Translations under genes and position numbers: made by a program
NCBI GenBank assembly: GCA_026545765.1
Contig: CM048840.1
Coordinates: 87,758,877-87,822,876 of the forward strand
Direction: 5' to 3'
Length of the DNA stretch: 64,000 nucleotides
DNA from: Plantago major
Lineage: Eukaryota > Streptophyta > Magnoliopsida > Lamiales > Plantaginaceae
Shown here: piece after piece, positions 33,722-44,654 of the stretch
Position numbering within the stretch: position 1 is the first letter of the stretch
Layout: each line of letters starts with the position of its first letter
The notes under the pieces: generated by a model
The model's input: only the letters and a program-made list of their open reading frames with translations
Told to the model about the DNA's origin: nothing
Database searches by the model: none

Positions 33722-33972
33722 TAAATCTTGTGCAATCTTCAGTCTTCCAATCTTCAGAAAAACTCCATTGCTAGGATTGATCTTCATGGTCTTCTGGAAA
33801 TAAAAATTACACTCAGAGACCTATAATCCTAATACAAGATTTACTAGACTAATCATACTCAGTGATTTCCTCTTTTACAATGTTCAAGTGAACCAAGAGT
33901 ACTTAATCACCTTTCTGGCTAAGACAAGAAACATGTGATGAGTGATCAAAATACTAACAGATATTCCTAACA
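33722..33972 (-). repeat. Truncated 3' LTR of element C
   Basis: Only the first 251 bp of the LTR (TGTTAGG end at 33972) remain; homology to 47196-47446 stops at 33722, where host sequence begins. About 1.18 kb of LTR is missing, so no target duplication can be checked. Confidence 0.9.
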
Positions 33973-33988
33973 AATTTCCCCCTTTTTG
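33973..33988 (-). promoter_or_regulatory. Polypurine tract of element C
   Basis: On the - strand reads AAAAAGGGGGAAATT immediately before the LTR start TGTTAGG. Confidence 0.85.
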
Positions 33989-36900
33989 ATCAGTCATTCA
34001 TGACTATCTTTTAAGTCCTATTACAAATTTGTAATCCTGGAAGAGAAAACAATCCACCACTTAATCATTTCAAATGATATTCAATTTTAGTTGAATTAAG
34101 TGCAGAAAGTAAACATCAACCAAATCACAATAAGTGATCTTTGCTGATAAGTTGTCACCTATTAAAATGTATCTGAGAGTATGATCTTCAGATAGGTACA
34201 GTTTACAGAATAAGATGCAACTCTTACAAATAGAGAAATTCAGAAACAATCAGCAAGATTACAAAAAGTAATAAAACATACTAAGTAAATTAGAACAAAG
34301 GAGAATCCAAGCTCCAAGAGAGTATTCTAATGTTACTAGTCTTCAAGTCTTCAGAGATGCAACTTGGGTTCAGATACCTCAAGTTCTTCAGCATCCTTTC
34401 TGGATCAGTTGACATAATCATCCACTTTTCTGCATTCTTGGACATAGTCATAAAGAATCCTTCTGACCAAGAGCTCTGTCTTTCTGGATAAGTCACATAT
34501 TTCATGGTAACTCTTGCCAAGCTTGTGATTCTTCCGCAGAAAATGTTTGACCCAGAAGTACTTTCCCCAGACCCAGGCATGGTCTACTTGCAGCTGAGAT
34601 AGGTTGAAATACTTGTATATTTCTTCCAGATAGTGTATATCATCTAGGTATTCATCCAATGTCATATAGAATGACTCATAGGTTGAAACACCTAGTTTGT
34701 TCTTCTCACGTAGCTACCATCCAATTTTCTTACCTTGTGTACATCATCGGGCTTTGGGTAAGGATGTGCAAAAGAAAGATCCATCTTCGGCTTCATTCCT
34801 CTTTTTCCACTTCAAAGTTTAGCTGTGCATGAAGGTGCTCGTGTTTTAGCAATTCGCTTCTCTCCATTTCAGGATCTGGTTGAGGATGGGAGTTGGAAAC
34901 TTATCATTGACAAGTAGATGTTGTAGTTCCAGAATCCAATACCCTCTCTTGTTCAAAATGCACCTATATGAAGACTCTTCATTACTGGTCTTCATATACT
35001 CAATGTGGGCATCAGTTGGACTTTTATGATGAGTTTCTCTGTTTACTCTGCCAAACTGGGAATCCCTTCTTGCTTTTCTGTTAGGTGGCCTTCTGTCAGG
35101 AGATCCTCTAACCCTTTCTTCCCCTTGAAATTTGTCTTGGTGAATGTTCCTTGTAATGACTTGGTATTTCCAGAAGGGGTTCTGGCTGCCAAAGGCCTTG
35201 CTGCCAGAGGAGGTTGTGAAGTAGTTGCTTGTCTCCTTTTCTTGTGAAGTGGATGTTCATCTGTATTAGATTCATCCTCATCATCATTGAAGTTCAAAGT
35301 TGGAGATTTGCAGCTTTCTTGACCTCTTACTTCTCCTTCTTCCTTTTCTTCTTCTTCAGAAGTCTTCTTCTCTTCTGAGATTCTAAGGGACTTGGCTCCC
35401 CTAGTTATCATACTTCTCAATACTTTCCGGTTGATCTGGAACAACTTCTTGACAAGGGTGTCTCCAGTGGTGTCTTTAATGACAAGTTGACTTGAGGAGG
35501 AGGATTTGATTGTTTTCTTTTCTTCTTACGCTTTCGAGGCATCTCTTCCCCCTTAGTCATGAATGACTGACTCATGACAGCATAAGCTTCAGAGAGTGAT
35601 TCAAAGTTTTTTTGGTGATTGTTGTGCACCCTGACTAATTCTTGAAGTTCCTTCTTCAGCTCTTTGTTTTGTCTAACCAGTTCCTGCTCCTTTCTGTTGA
35701 GCTCTTCAAGCGGCCTTAGGATGGCGTTGGCTTGCGATGACATGGTGGCTTCATTCAATCTTGCATTAGCATTGTTACAATCCTCATCCCCGACCACCCT
35801 AGATCTTTCGAGAGAGCTATCTTTGGTTGCTCTATTGAGTAAAGCGAGCTGATGGCTTCATCTCTTCTAGACGGATTTTAGCACTTACGTGGCAGGCAAC
35901 TAGTGTCTCTCTGAGTTCCAAAAAGATACTATTCCTGGCACGGTGCTCTTCACTTCTTGAACTACCTGGTGCAGAGAAGATATGAGGAGCAAGTAGGGCT
36001 CTCTTTTGCTGAGTGATAATTCTCTCATCTTCTTCTGCAGTAATCAAGTTGCGGTTTTCTCTCAGCATCACTCTGGGATTGTTTGCAAGCTGGCTAACAT
36101 CTTTTGTTTGCCTTGGAGTATGCTGGCCTTCTGAGAGAATGTAGAAGGTCTTTCTGATGCAGCCTCAGCATCGTGCTCTTCATCATCATTGTCATCCATG
36201 GCATCTATCTCAGCAGCTGTGACAACAATGGCATTCTTCAGATTTCTTTGCTCATCTAGGAGTGCCAATTCCTTGGCATTATCTTCTTTGAGCTTTTTGA
36301 GTTTGGCCTCCTTTTCATCAACAAGGTTTTGACACTCAATGCTGATTCTCTTTTCTTCTTCCAACACCTTTCTGAGTTGTTCAATCCTGAACTCAGCGGC
36401 TGAAATTTCTTCTATGGCAACATTATGCTCAGCCTGTTGGATATCTTGATGAGACTAGGGAGGTGATGATGATGGGGCTTTCTGAGCATTTGAAGGAGTA
36501 GCCTTTTCTCCACTTCCTTTGCTAGCTTTCTGAATCCCCCCTTGTCCAGGTTGGGGATCATCATTCTGATCATCATCATCATCACTCTTGTTCTTTGCTT
36601 CTTGGTTTGGATGCTCAGAGGGAGGTTCTTGATAATCATTTTCGTCCATCTCCTCGTCATCTTCTGAAACCAGGTTGATCACATTTGCGAATGTAATCAT
36701 CCTCCCATTAACTTCTTCTTGTTCAGCAGGATAAGTAGTGAGCTTGCTGGGCAAGGCAGGATGGGTAACCATCTGCTCTTGGGTTTGAGCATCCGCAGAC
36801 TTGAAATCTGCTATAAGTCTTTGTGCTACTTCATGAATAAAGTCTTCATGCATCAGAGTGGCAAAAGAGTAGGACTCTGTTGGGAACAATGCATGGATAT

Positions 36901-37073
36901 AATCTTCCAGATTGAAGGCGATTGCTCTCTTTTCTGGGACGTTGATTACTCTGGCTAATTCAGAAAGGTCAGCCTTTTCTGAGTTTCTGCCATTGTCTGA
37001 AGCACTTGAGATGTTTCTTTAAAATGTGCTTCTGGAAAGCCTTGAGTAAATCAACTGGCACTAGACTTTGAGC

Positions 37074-37154
37074 CTGAAAGAAAGGGATCAAGTTAGTTTT
37101 GTTCAAACCACTTGTGTTAGTATCTGTGTGCAAAAGTAAGCTTTTTGAGCATAC
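37074..37154 (-). other. ORF3 intron 5 of C
   Basis: 81 nt between CACAG and GCTCAAAGTC, with GTATGC donor and TTTCAG acceptor. Same length and place as 2153-2233 in A. Confidence 0.65.
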
Positions 37155-37271
37155 CTGTGTAGAAACACTAGGCTCATCTGCTTGGACTTCTGCTTGTTTG
37201 GTCTCAGAGACCACAAATACCTTGTTGTGAGGAGAAGTCTGATCCTCATCAACCTTTCTTTCTGCTTGAAT

Positions 37272-37356
37272 CTGAGAATTAAAATCAATTATGGTTTCAG
37301 AAACTTGTTTATCAGAGAAAGATAGATAGAAATATGCTTTTGGAGGCTTCACTTAC
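37272..37356 (-). other. ORF3 intron 4 of C (absent from copy A)
   Basis: 85 nt, GTAAGT donor after TTGGAA and a TTCTCAG acceptor before ATTCAAGCAG. Copy A reads TTGGAA directly joined to GTTCAATCAG (2035/2036). Copy D has an intron at the same place (62577-62651). Confidence 0.8.
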
Positions 37357-37681
37357 TTCCAAGTTAGGAAGCTCAGTAGCATGTTCCTCAGAAACCTTGG
37401 GGGTTTCTGGCACCTTTTCTGCAGATACTGCTTGTTCAGCAGTTTTAGTTTCCTTTGGAGGAGATAACACAACTGTTTTTCCATCCAATTGTTCTTCTGA
37501 ATGAGCCTGTAAGAACAAACATAAAAGATTTAGTAGTGGGTTTTCCCGAGCATTCTTGAAGGCTCAGTAAATGCTTCTCAGCAGAAGGCTCAGTAAATGC
37601 TTCCTCAAAGAGCTTTTCAGCCTCTGGAATATCTTGGTTTTGGGGTGTTAGTTCCACCACCACTACTTCCTCAGTTGGAGC

Positions 37682-37765
37682 CTAAGAAGAGACATTAAGA
37701 ATATTAGAACATAAGATAAGAGCATTTTTAGTTAGTTATTTCTTGTTCAGAGATAACTTTACTAC
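37682..37765 (-). other. ORF3 intron 2 of C
   Basis: 84 nt, CAG then GTAGTAAAG donor and CTTCTTAG acceptor; the next exon begins GCTCCAACTGAGG, as in D after 62465. It contains in-frame stops, so it must be spliced for the frame to continue. Confidence 0.75.
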
Positions 37766-37870
37766 CTGTGGGACAGGCTCTTCTTGATGTTCTGAGGTTG
37801 GAGGAACCTCTTCTTGATTCAAAGGGGTGGACAAGTTTTCTTCCCCCTGAAAGATTGCCTCTAAATTGGC

Positions 37871-37948
37871 CTGTAACAAACAAAGCTAATGAATAACTGG
37901 TTAACATATACCTATGTTCACAAGTTACATACAAACCATCTTTGTTAC
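37871..37948 (-). other. ORF3 intron 1 of C (absent from copy A)
   Basis: 78 nt, ATTCAG then GTAACA donor and TTGTTACAG acceptor before GCCAATTTAGAG. Copy A reads ATTCAG joined directly to GCCAACTTGGAG (1521/1522). Confidence 0.8.
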
Positions 37949-39544
37949 CTGAATAGAGTCAGGCTGATCATTGATCTCTTGGACTTGTGGTGATTCCACA
38001 GTCTCTCTGTGCTCATTGTTGTTCTCCTCCGCAGTATCATTCTGAGTCTCCATCTTAGTTTGATCCCTTTCTGAGAGTTGAGCTTTCTCAGAAGGTTGAG
38101 GAACCTGTGTTAAAACAGGATTTTCTTCAGCAACATTAAGTGCTGGCATTGTGAATGTGGAAGCAATGTCAAGATCTTCCAGCATTCTATCTTCCCCACC
38201 CAGGCCTTCTTCTTTTGTCAAGTAGGGCTCTTGTCTCTCAAGAGCCGAGCTTGATGCTTCTCCATGGGTCTCATACTTGAATCTTTTGAGTACTTTTGCA
38301 AGTACTTCATCATCCTCGTAATCACTATTACGTGTCAGGCCGACCCATCTATCATATTTCTATCATCTCCGGAGAGTTCTGAGCGATCGATTCAGATTCT
38401 TGGGCATTCTGAGTTGCCTTTACAAGGCGTCCAACATCTTCTGAGACCTTGTCTCTAGAAGGTTGTGCCTCTTGTATGCTTAGGGACTTGGAGGCTCTTT
38501 TGCTTTGAGTCCTCTTTCTCTTGGCAACTGGAGGTTTAGCTTGAGCTTGCTCAGAGACCTCCTCACCTTGTTGTGCAGTTTCTTCATCTTGTGCCTTCGA
38601 AAGTGCGTTCTCGAAGAAGTTTCTCCTTTTCTTCAAAGGCGTGTCTGAAAAGGGAGTTGGTGACTGGGATTTCTTGTTTCTCTCTGAGAGTGATCCCCAT
38701 TGTTTCCGGAATGTAACAGATTCTGAGACCAAAGTGCATATTGGCCTTTGGCTCAGCAAGGCCATTGATGATTTTGGGCTCAAATTCCTCAATATGTCCA
38801 AGGAATTTGTCAAGGCGCATTTCCCCAATTGAAGTGGGTTTCCTGCCCTTCATGCTTCTTGTTCAGAAGAGGCATCATCATCCATCTCTCCATGCTTATC
38901 TGGTCTACTCCACCTTTGTTCCCATCAAAGCAACGGACCAGAATAAGAGCTAAAGTACTCCAGTGTTTCTGGAGATGACTAGTTCTGATGGCTTTCAGAA
39001 CAAAGTCTCCTGGGCAACCCTTTGCATTTTCTAACTGGATTGCTTCAAATAGCTCTTTGACGCCTTGAATCATGGAAGCGTCCTTGATATTGATGTCTTC
39101 AATTGTTCCTCGATTTTTCAATCGGAATATCTTGCAGAAAGTCTTGCAGTCTAGAACAATTTCTTGTCCTTGGACTTCAGTCTGTATGTATTTCTCTTCT
39201 TCATCATTCACAACCTTTGTGAAGATTTTGGAGTTGTTATAGAACTCCAATAAATCCAGTGTGGATAATCCACTGGGTGCAGCATATAGAAGCGTATAGA
39301 TATGGGAATTCTTCAGCATCCCCAATATTAGTTTCCTTTATGGTCTTGAAGGTATAACTGCTGGTACATACCTCTTCACCAGAAAAGCTCCCCAATTCAT
39401 TTTGTGGTTAGGGTTCCAGTCCGATGGGGTGAACTTTCCCAGAAGGCGTTTATTCAACACCTTAAGTTCCTTTCCTCCTTGCTTTTCAGCAGGAGTAGAT
39501 GATGCGGCCTTAGGGTTCTTGGTGGTCATCTTCTTGGGTGCCAT

Positions 39545-39890
39545 CTCTTATATAGAGTTTTGAGTGAGTGTTTTTCAGATGAATTTTGCACAATTAATCG
39601 AGATTAGTCTATCTTTTCAGAAGACTAAGCACAAGAAGTTGAGTTTGCAGAGGGGGATTTGCAGAAATCTTGAGAGATTTTGCTGTTTTGATGCAAGTTT
39701 GAAATTTCGGAATTGGTAAAAGTGTTTGTCTTTTGCCCAAATCCTATATATATATAGCAGACAAAATGTACATAGATACAACATACATACAACTGAATAT
39801 GAATGCGTGTCTTTGTATCTGCATAGGCGTGGTACGTCCTTTGTACTTCATTAAATGCGTAGTGGGCCATGCCTGCATTTCTCAACAAAC
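39545..39890 (-). promoter_or_regulatory. TATA-type block upstream of ORF3 in C
   Basis: On the - strand a TATA run (39743-39758) lies about 205 bp before the ORF3 ATG, preceded by CGCATTTAATGA, CACGCC and TGTATCTATGTAC. The same ordered motifs and spacing occur in D (60095-60405). A leader with a second TATATAA directly before ATGGCACC also matches. Confidence 0.6.
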
Positions 39891-40476
39891 ATTACTTGCT
39901 TTGTTTTAATCTCAACCGTTGAGATCAAACTTTTATTCATCAAGGGCTTATATTGAATATCTTGTAATGATATCAATCAACAAATGGTATTGTGCCGACT
40001 TGATGGATTTTTAACAAGTTATATCCATTATGTCACTTAGTAAAGAGTAAGAACACTCAATCGTTTGAACTTATCATTTTGAGTGTCAAGTCCTTATCTT
40101 TATATTTTTTATCATAAAAATGGCAAAAATACGAGACATTGGACATGTTTGACTTTCAGAACTTATACTTTTCGGGCTTTGTGTCTTTTCTCTTTATGAC
40201 TAAATAGCTTTCTGAATTCAAGTGTCAGAAGCTTCAGTTGTTTGAATGTATTTAACCCACTCTCAGTAAGTAAGTTCTTGTATTATTTACTTATTGAGTG
40301 TGTACCAACCTTTGCCTTTCTGGATACCCGTTCCAGAAATGTTTTGCCTTTCTGAGTGTTGCTACTCAGAAATCTTTGCATCACTCCTTATCAACTTGGC
40401 TTTCTGAGAACATCTTCTCAGAGGCCTACTTCTTTTCTACCTCACTTACTCAGACTTTAGAGATTCAGGACATTTT
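39891..40476 (-). other. Noncoding spacer between pol and ORF3 in C
   Basis: From the end of RNase H (stop near 40477) to the conserved TATA block. AT-rich with repeated TTTCTGAG/CTCAGAAA words and no open frame. The corresponding spacer in D is 59541-60094. Confidence 0.6.
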
Positions 40477-41520
40477 TCAGTCCTTAGGCATCTCCATTAA
40501 TCCAAGATTATGTCTTAAGGTCAAGAACCGGCTTTCTTGTAGGGGCTTGGTGAAAATATCTGCAAGTTGGTCTTCTGTGCCAATCTTGAGTATCTCTATA
40601 TGGCCTTTCTCAACATGGTCTGATGAAGTGGTGTCTAAAATCAATGTGCTTTGTTCTGGCATGGAACTTGGGGTTCTGTGTGATTGCAATAGCACTTGTG
40701 TTATCACAGAAAATGGAAGTTTTCTCTTCATTGAGTCCATAGTCTCTGAGTTGTTGTTGAATCCACAGAATTTGTGTTGCACAACAACCAGCAGCAATAT
40801 ATTCAGCCTCTGTGGTAGAAGTTGCAATTGAGTTTTGCTTTTTGCTAAACCATGAGATAAGTCTAGTTCCCAGAAACTGACAAGTTCCTGAGGTGCTTTT
40901 CCTATCAAGCATTGATCCAGCATAATTAGCATCTGAGTAACCAGCCAAACTCAATCCACTTTCTTTAGGATACCACAAACCTACATCTACTGTACCTTTC
41001 ACATACCTTAATATTTTCATAGCAATGTTGTAGTGTGATTGCATTGGATTTGTTTGAAATCTAGCACACACACCAGCTGCATATTGAATATCGTGTCCTT
41101 CATAAGAAGGTAAAGTAGTGAACCTATCAATTTCCTATACTTGTGTTCATCAACACTCTTATCTGATTCAGTATAGGTCATCTTGGTTCCTATGCTCATA
41201 GGAATCTTAGCATTCTTTTCAGAAGGCTTAAGATTGAACTTTGTGAGCAAGAGTAGTTTCCCATCATGATTTAAAGTAAATAAAGTTTTATCAACTTCAC
41301 CTTTTTTGAAACCACTTTCCAGAAGGTGTTTGGCAAAAGTGTCATACCATGCTCTCGAGCTGCTTTGATCCATATAGAGCTTTCTGTAGTTTATAGACCA
41401 TTCTACTTTCTGAGAAAACTTCAAAGCCAGGTGGTTGTTCAACATAGACTTCCTCAGCAAGTTCACCATTCAAGAATGCACTCTTGACATCCATTTGATA
41501 AACTTTAAAGTCTTTATGAG
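40477..41520 (-). pseudogene. RT/RNase H remnant of element C
   Basis: RNase H is well preserved (41071-40477, in two frames) with AGYSDANYAG, TTEAEYIAA and KHIDFRHHFIR motifs and the end of pol. The RT portion (41469-41071) keeps RAWYDT..LF but is missing about 200 nt around 41246 that in D contains the YVDD catalytic box. RT activity is therefore impossible. Confidence 0.85.
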
Positions 41521-43150
41521 TCGAAGGCGAAGAGTCTTATTGCATCCAATCTGGAAACTGGTGCATATGACTCATCAAAATCTAAACCTTCAGTCTTGGT
41601 AAATCCCTTGGCAACCAACCTTGCTTTGTTTCTGGTTATTTCACCAGATTCATTCAGGATGATCCTTGATCCATCTTCTGCAGGATGATCCTTGATCCAT
41701 CTCATCATGGGTTTAGGGCTAGTAGGGTCAACATCTATGTGATCTGAATGTGAATCACTATGATTATGACTTGATACTTCTTCAGTATATGTGACATTTT
41801 GCACCTCAGAGGGGCGGTGAATGTCTGACACTTGCTCAGTGTGAGATCTTTCTGGGACATGCCTGTCAGAGAGGTCATTTCCAGAGTTAGCTCTCTGATG
41901 AACATCTTCAGTTTCCATTTCTGGAATTCTCATAGGAAATTCTTCATCATGTATGAGAATCATCTGGTTATTACTAGGCATTTCATGCTTTTCTTCGTCA
42001 GAGTCATCCTCTCTTTCCACAATGATGTTTTTCCTTTCTGAGGGTTCTTCTTCAGAATCCTTTATCATTAGTTCCTTGAACCTTTCTGAGAGTTCATCAG
42101 CAAGGGGTGTTTTCTTGCTTCCTTCATAGAATACAACATGAACTGATTCTTCAATCTTCTTTGTTCTTTTGTTGTAAACTCTGTATGCTTTGCTATTCAT
42201 AGAATAACCAAGAAACACACCTTCATCTGCCTTTGGTTGAAATGTTCTTAGATACTCTTTTCCATTGTTAAGAACAAAACATCGACAACTAAATACTTTC
42301 AGATGTTTGATATTAGGGGGTCTACCAACCAAGAGTTCATATGGGGTCTTGTCATGGTGTTTGTTTATCAAACATCTGTTCTGAGTGTAGCATGTTGTGT
42401 TTACAGCCTCAACCCAATAAACTTCACTTATTTCAGTGTCAGCTAGCATTGTCCTTGCTGCTTCCTTAAGGGTTCTATTTTTCCTTTATGCAACACCATT
42501 TTGTTGTGGTGTTCTCACAGAGGAAAGTTGGTGTTGTATACCTTTGCTGGTACAAAACTCCTTTATGTACTGGTTGACAAACTCAGTACCATGGTCTGTT
42601 CTGATTGCAGATACTTTGTCATTTTTCATGACTTCAAGCTTATTCAGCAAATTTGGTATCTCCACCCTAGCATCAGAAAGACAACCCAAGTGAATCTTGA
42701 GAAGTCATCTACAACAACCAGACCATACTTCTTTCCTGCATAACTAGTTACGGATGATTCAAAAAGATCCATGTGTAATAGTTGCAGTGGTCTAACACTA
42801 GAGTGTCTGGTTTTGGTCTTGAAAGAGATCTTGGATTGTTTCCCCATCTGACAGGCAGAACAGATACCATCCTTTCTGAAAGATGTTTTGGGAAGACCAA
42901 CCACTAACTCTTTATTGGCAAGTTTGTTCAGAGTTTTGAAATTCAAGTGACTCATTCTTTTGTGCCATAACCAGTGCTCTTCTGTGTGACCTGATTGACT
43001 CACCATGAGACATTCTTCAGTTGTGGCAGATGCCCAATCGGCAACATAAAGACTACCTTTCCGCCGAGCAACCAAGACTGTCTGCTTTGACTCATTGTCT
43101 ATAAGTTTGCAATACTTTGCTTTGAATTTCATGGAATCCTTGTCTCGCAA
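41521..43150 (-). pseudogene. Integrase and RT N-terminus of element C
   Basis: Frames 43150-42644, 42689-42486 and 42449-41514. GAG-pre-integrase motif (LWHKRMSH...CSACQMGK), then HMDLFESS and IRTDHGTEF, the first two catalytic Asp of the DDE integrase. The catalytic Glu codon after QQNGVA is a TAA stop (42486-42488). Frameshift near 42690. An acidic hinge (about 42090-41760) follows, then the RT start ([17 protein letters not shown]). About 270 nt present in D before it is missing here. Confidence 0.85.
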
Positions 43151-43400
43151 ACTGGCTCATGCTAAATAGATTATATTTCAAACCTTTAACATGTAATACG
43201 TCAGTGATTGTTAATGATCCTAATTTGACGTTGCCAGATCCCAGAGAGGGATTTAATTCTCCTCCAAAGAACTGATTTACGGTCCAAAGGTTGCAAGCTT
43301 GTAGTTGACCAGATTTGCTTTGTCTCCTGTCATGTGCTTTCCGCATCCACTATCAAATAGCCATTGAGCCTTAGTCCATGAAGTAGGTTCTTGCCTCAGA
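43151..43400 (-). pseudogene. Aspartic protease remnant of element C
   Basis: The catalytic DSGCGKHMTGD motif reads in one frame near 43367-43335, and the following GELNPSLGSG...HVKGLKYNLFS part in another (43346-43092). A frameshift separates them. Confidence 0.75.
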
Positions 43401-44650
43401 GATAGAACCACTTAGACTAAACATTCTTCCAGTAGGAATCCACATTTTAGTGAATTTCTTGGGAGTTTATTTTTGTCTAACTTGATCAGAAGGAGATGCA
43501 ATAAAATCAGTAATTTTGATCTCAATCTTCCTTCTTGGGGTGTTTCTAGGTGTTCCTTTTGGTGATTTCTGGACCCTGGGTTTCTGGGGTTGCTTTTCAG
43601 CAAACTTAGCCTTTCTGGCCAGGTTCCTTCTAGCTCTGGCATTCATTTTTTCAGTGGCTTGAGATTTCTTCCACTCCTGTCTATTGCTACGTGCAATATC
43701 AGCCTTGCGCCATTGTTCTTGTCCTTCCTTATATTGTTGTAGAAGGACCTTGCCAATAGCGCGATAGCCAATGCCATTTCGAACACCTTTGGCTTTCTGA
43801 ATGCACTCTTTAGAAGCCATACTAGTTTCTGCACCATCATTATTTTCATAAAATGGTTTAGTAGAGAATTTGCCTATTCCAGCAATTCTTCCCTTCCTAG
43901 TAATGCAGCAATGTGGATGGTTGCATATCTGAGGGTTGTATTTCTTTTCAGAAACCTTATCCACATGTTTCTTGTGAACTTGTTGTTCTTTCAAAGGCTG
44001 GGTCGCAACTCCTTTTCCTTTGTCAACTACCCTAGCTTTCTGACCAATGCTATAGGTGGTTGAAGATTCATTCTGTTGACTTTTTACAAAGGTCAACCTT
44101 CCATCATTCTTCTTCAGAGGAGATGAATTACTCGATTGTTCATCAAGTCCAAGTCCACCTTTCTCAGAGGGATCTCTCAGATAGGATTGAACCTCAGTGA
44201 GAGTGTCACTAGCCTTTGCATAAGATTGGAAGGATAGTTCTTTCTTTCTGAGTTCTTCATTCTCAGAAAGCAGCTTCATCATTTTTCTTATTAAGTTCAT
44301 CCAAGGCTAGTTTGTGAGAATTTTCATTCTAAGATATCTGAGCTTTCAGAAAGGCTATTTCAGCGTTCTTGTTCTCAGATACTCTGGTTAGCTCAGAAAC
44401 CTCTTTTTCAAGAGTTTCTTTGCTTTCCTCTAGAATTCTGGTTTTGGATTGTGCTTCCAGAAATTCTTTCTCATAACGATCCAATTCACTCTTGACCAAC
44501 TCTAGATCCTCAATTCCATCATCACTCTCATAGTACAAAAATTGTGAATTGTTAGTTACCTCATCAGCCATGAGACATATTTCAATGTTGGAGATGTCCG
44601 ACCAAAGAATCTCAAAGAACTCCACACATTTCATTCTTCTTAAGGTCAAA
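43401..44650 (-). pseudogene. Coiled-coil/basic spacer between gag and protease, C
   Basis: Frames 44679-44329 (a long Glu/Lys heptad-like helix) and 44300-43467 (a basic, Arg/Lys/Gln-rich region ending KMNARARRNLARKAKF...). D has the same stretch (54937-56195). Unusually long for copia; the role is unknown. A capsid-scaffold or nucleic-acid-binding role is only a guess. Confidence 0.7.
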
Positions 44651-44654
44651 TCGA

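Larger units (their letters stand above)
34290..39544 (-). pseudogene. ORF3 of element C (intron-containing extra frame)
   Basis: Starts at ATG 39544 with a Lys/Pro/Ala-rich opening (MAPKKMTT) and ends at a stop at 34290. The N-terminal domain (39540-38580) contains LEFYNN, VQGQE and NKGGVDQISMERW-type motifs. An acidic Ser/Glu/Pro-rich middle (38500-36970) is cut by short introns: 37871-37948, 37682-37765, an acceptor at 37507, 37272-37356, 37074-37154. All cleanly delimited ones are phase 0. A charged coiled-coil region (36370-35420) and a C-terminal domain (34665-34290) follow. Removing introns leaves roughly 1,600 codons. Several stops and frameshifts break it. The N-terminal pattern suggests the 'putative plant transposon protein' domain; function unknown. 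Copies occur in A, B and D. Confidence 0.75.

Noticed and set aside
34405-34665. Separate small gene at the end of element C.
   Set aside because: Matches the ORF3 C-terminus in A and B and carries a frameshift relative to B. It is part of ORF3.
39625-39888. A 87-codon - strand frame before ORF3 of C.
   Set aside because: It lies in the leader/TATA block and has no counterpart in D, so it is not a protein.
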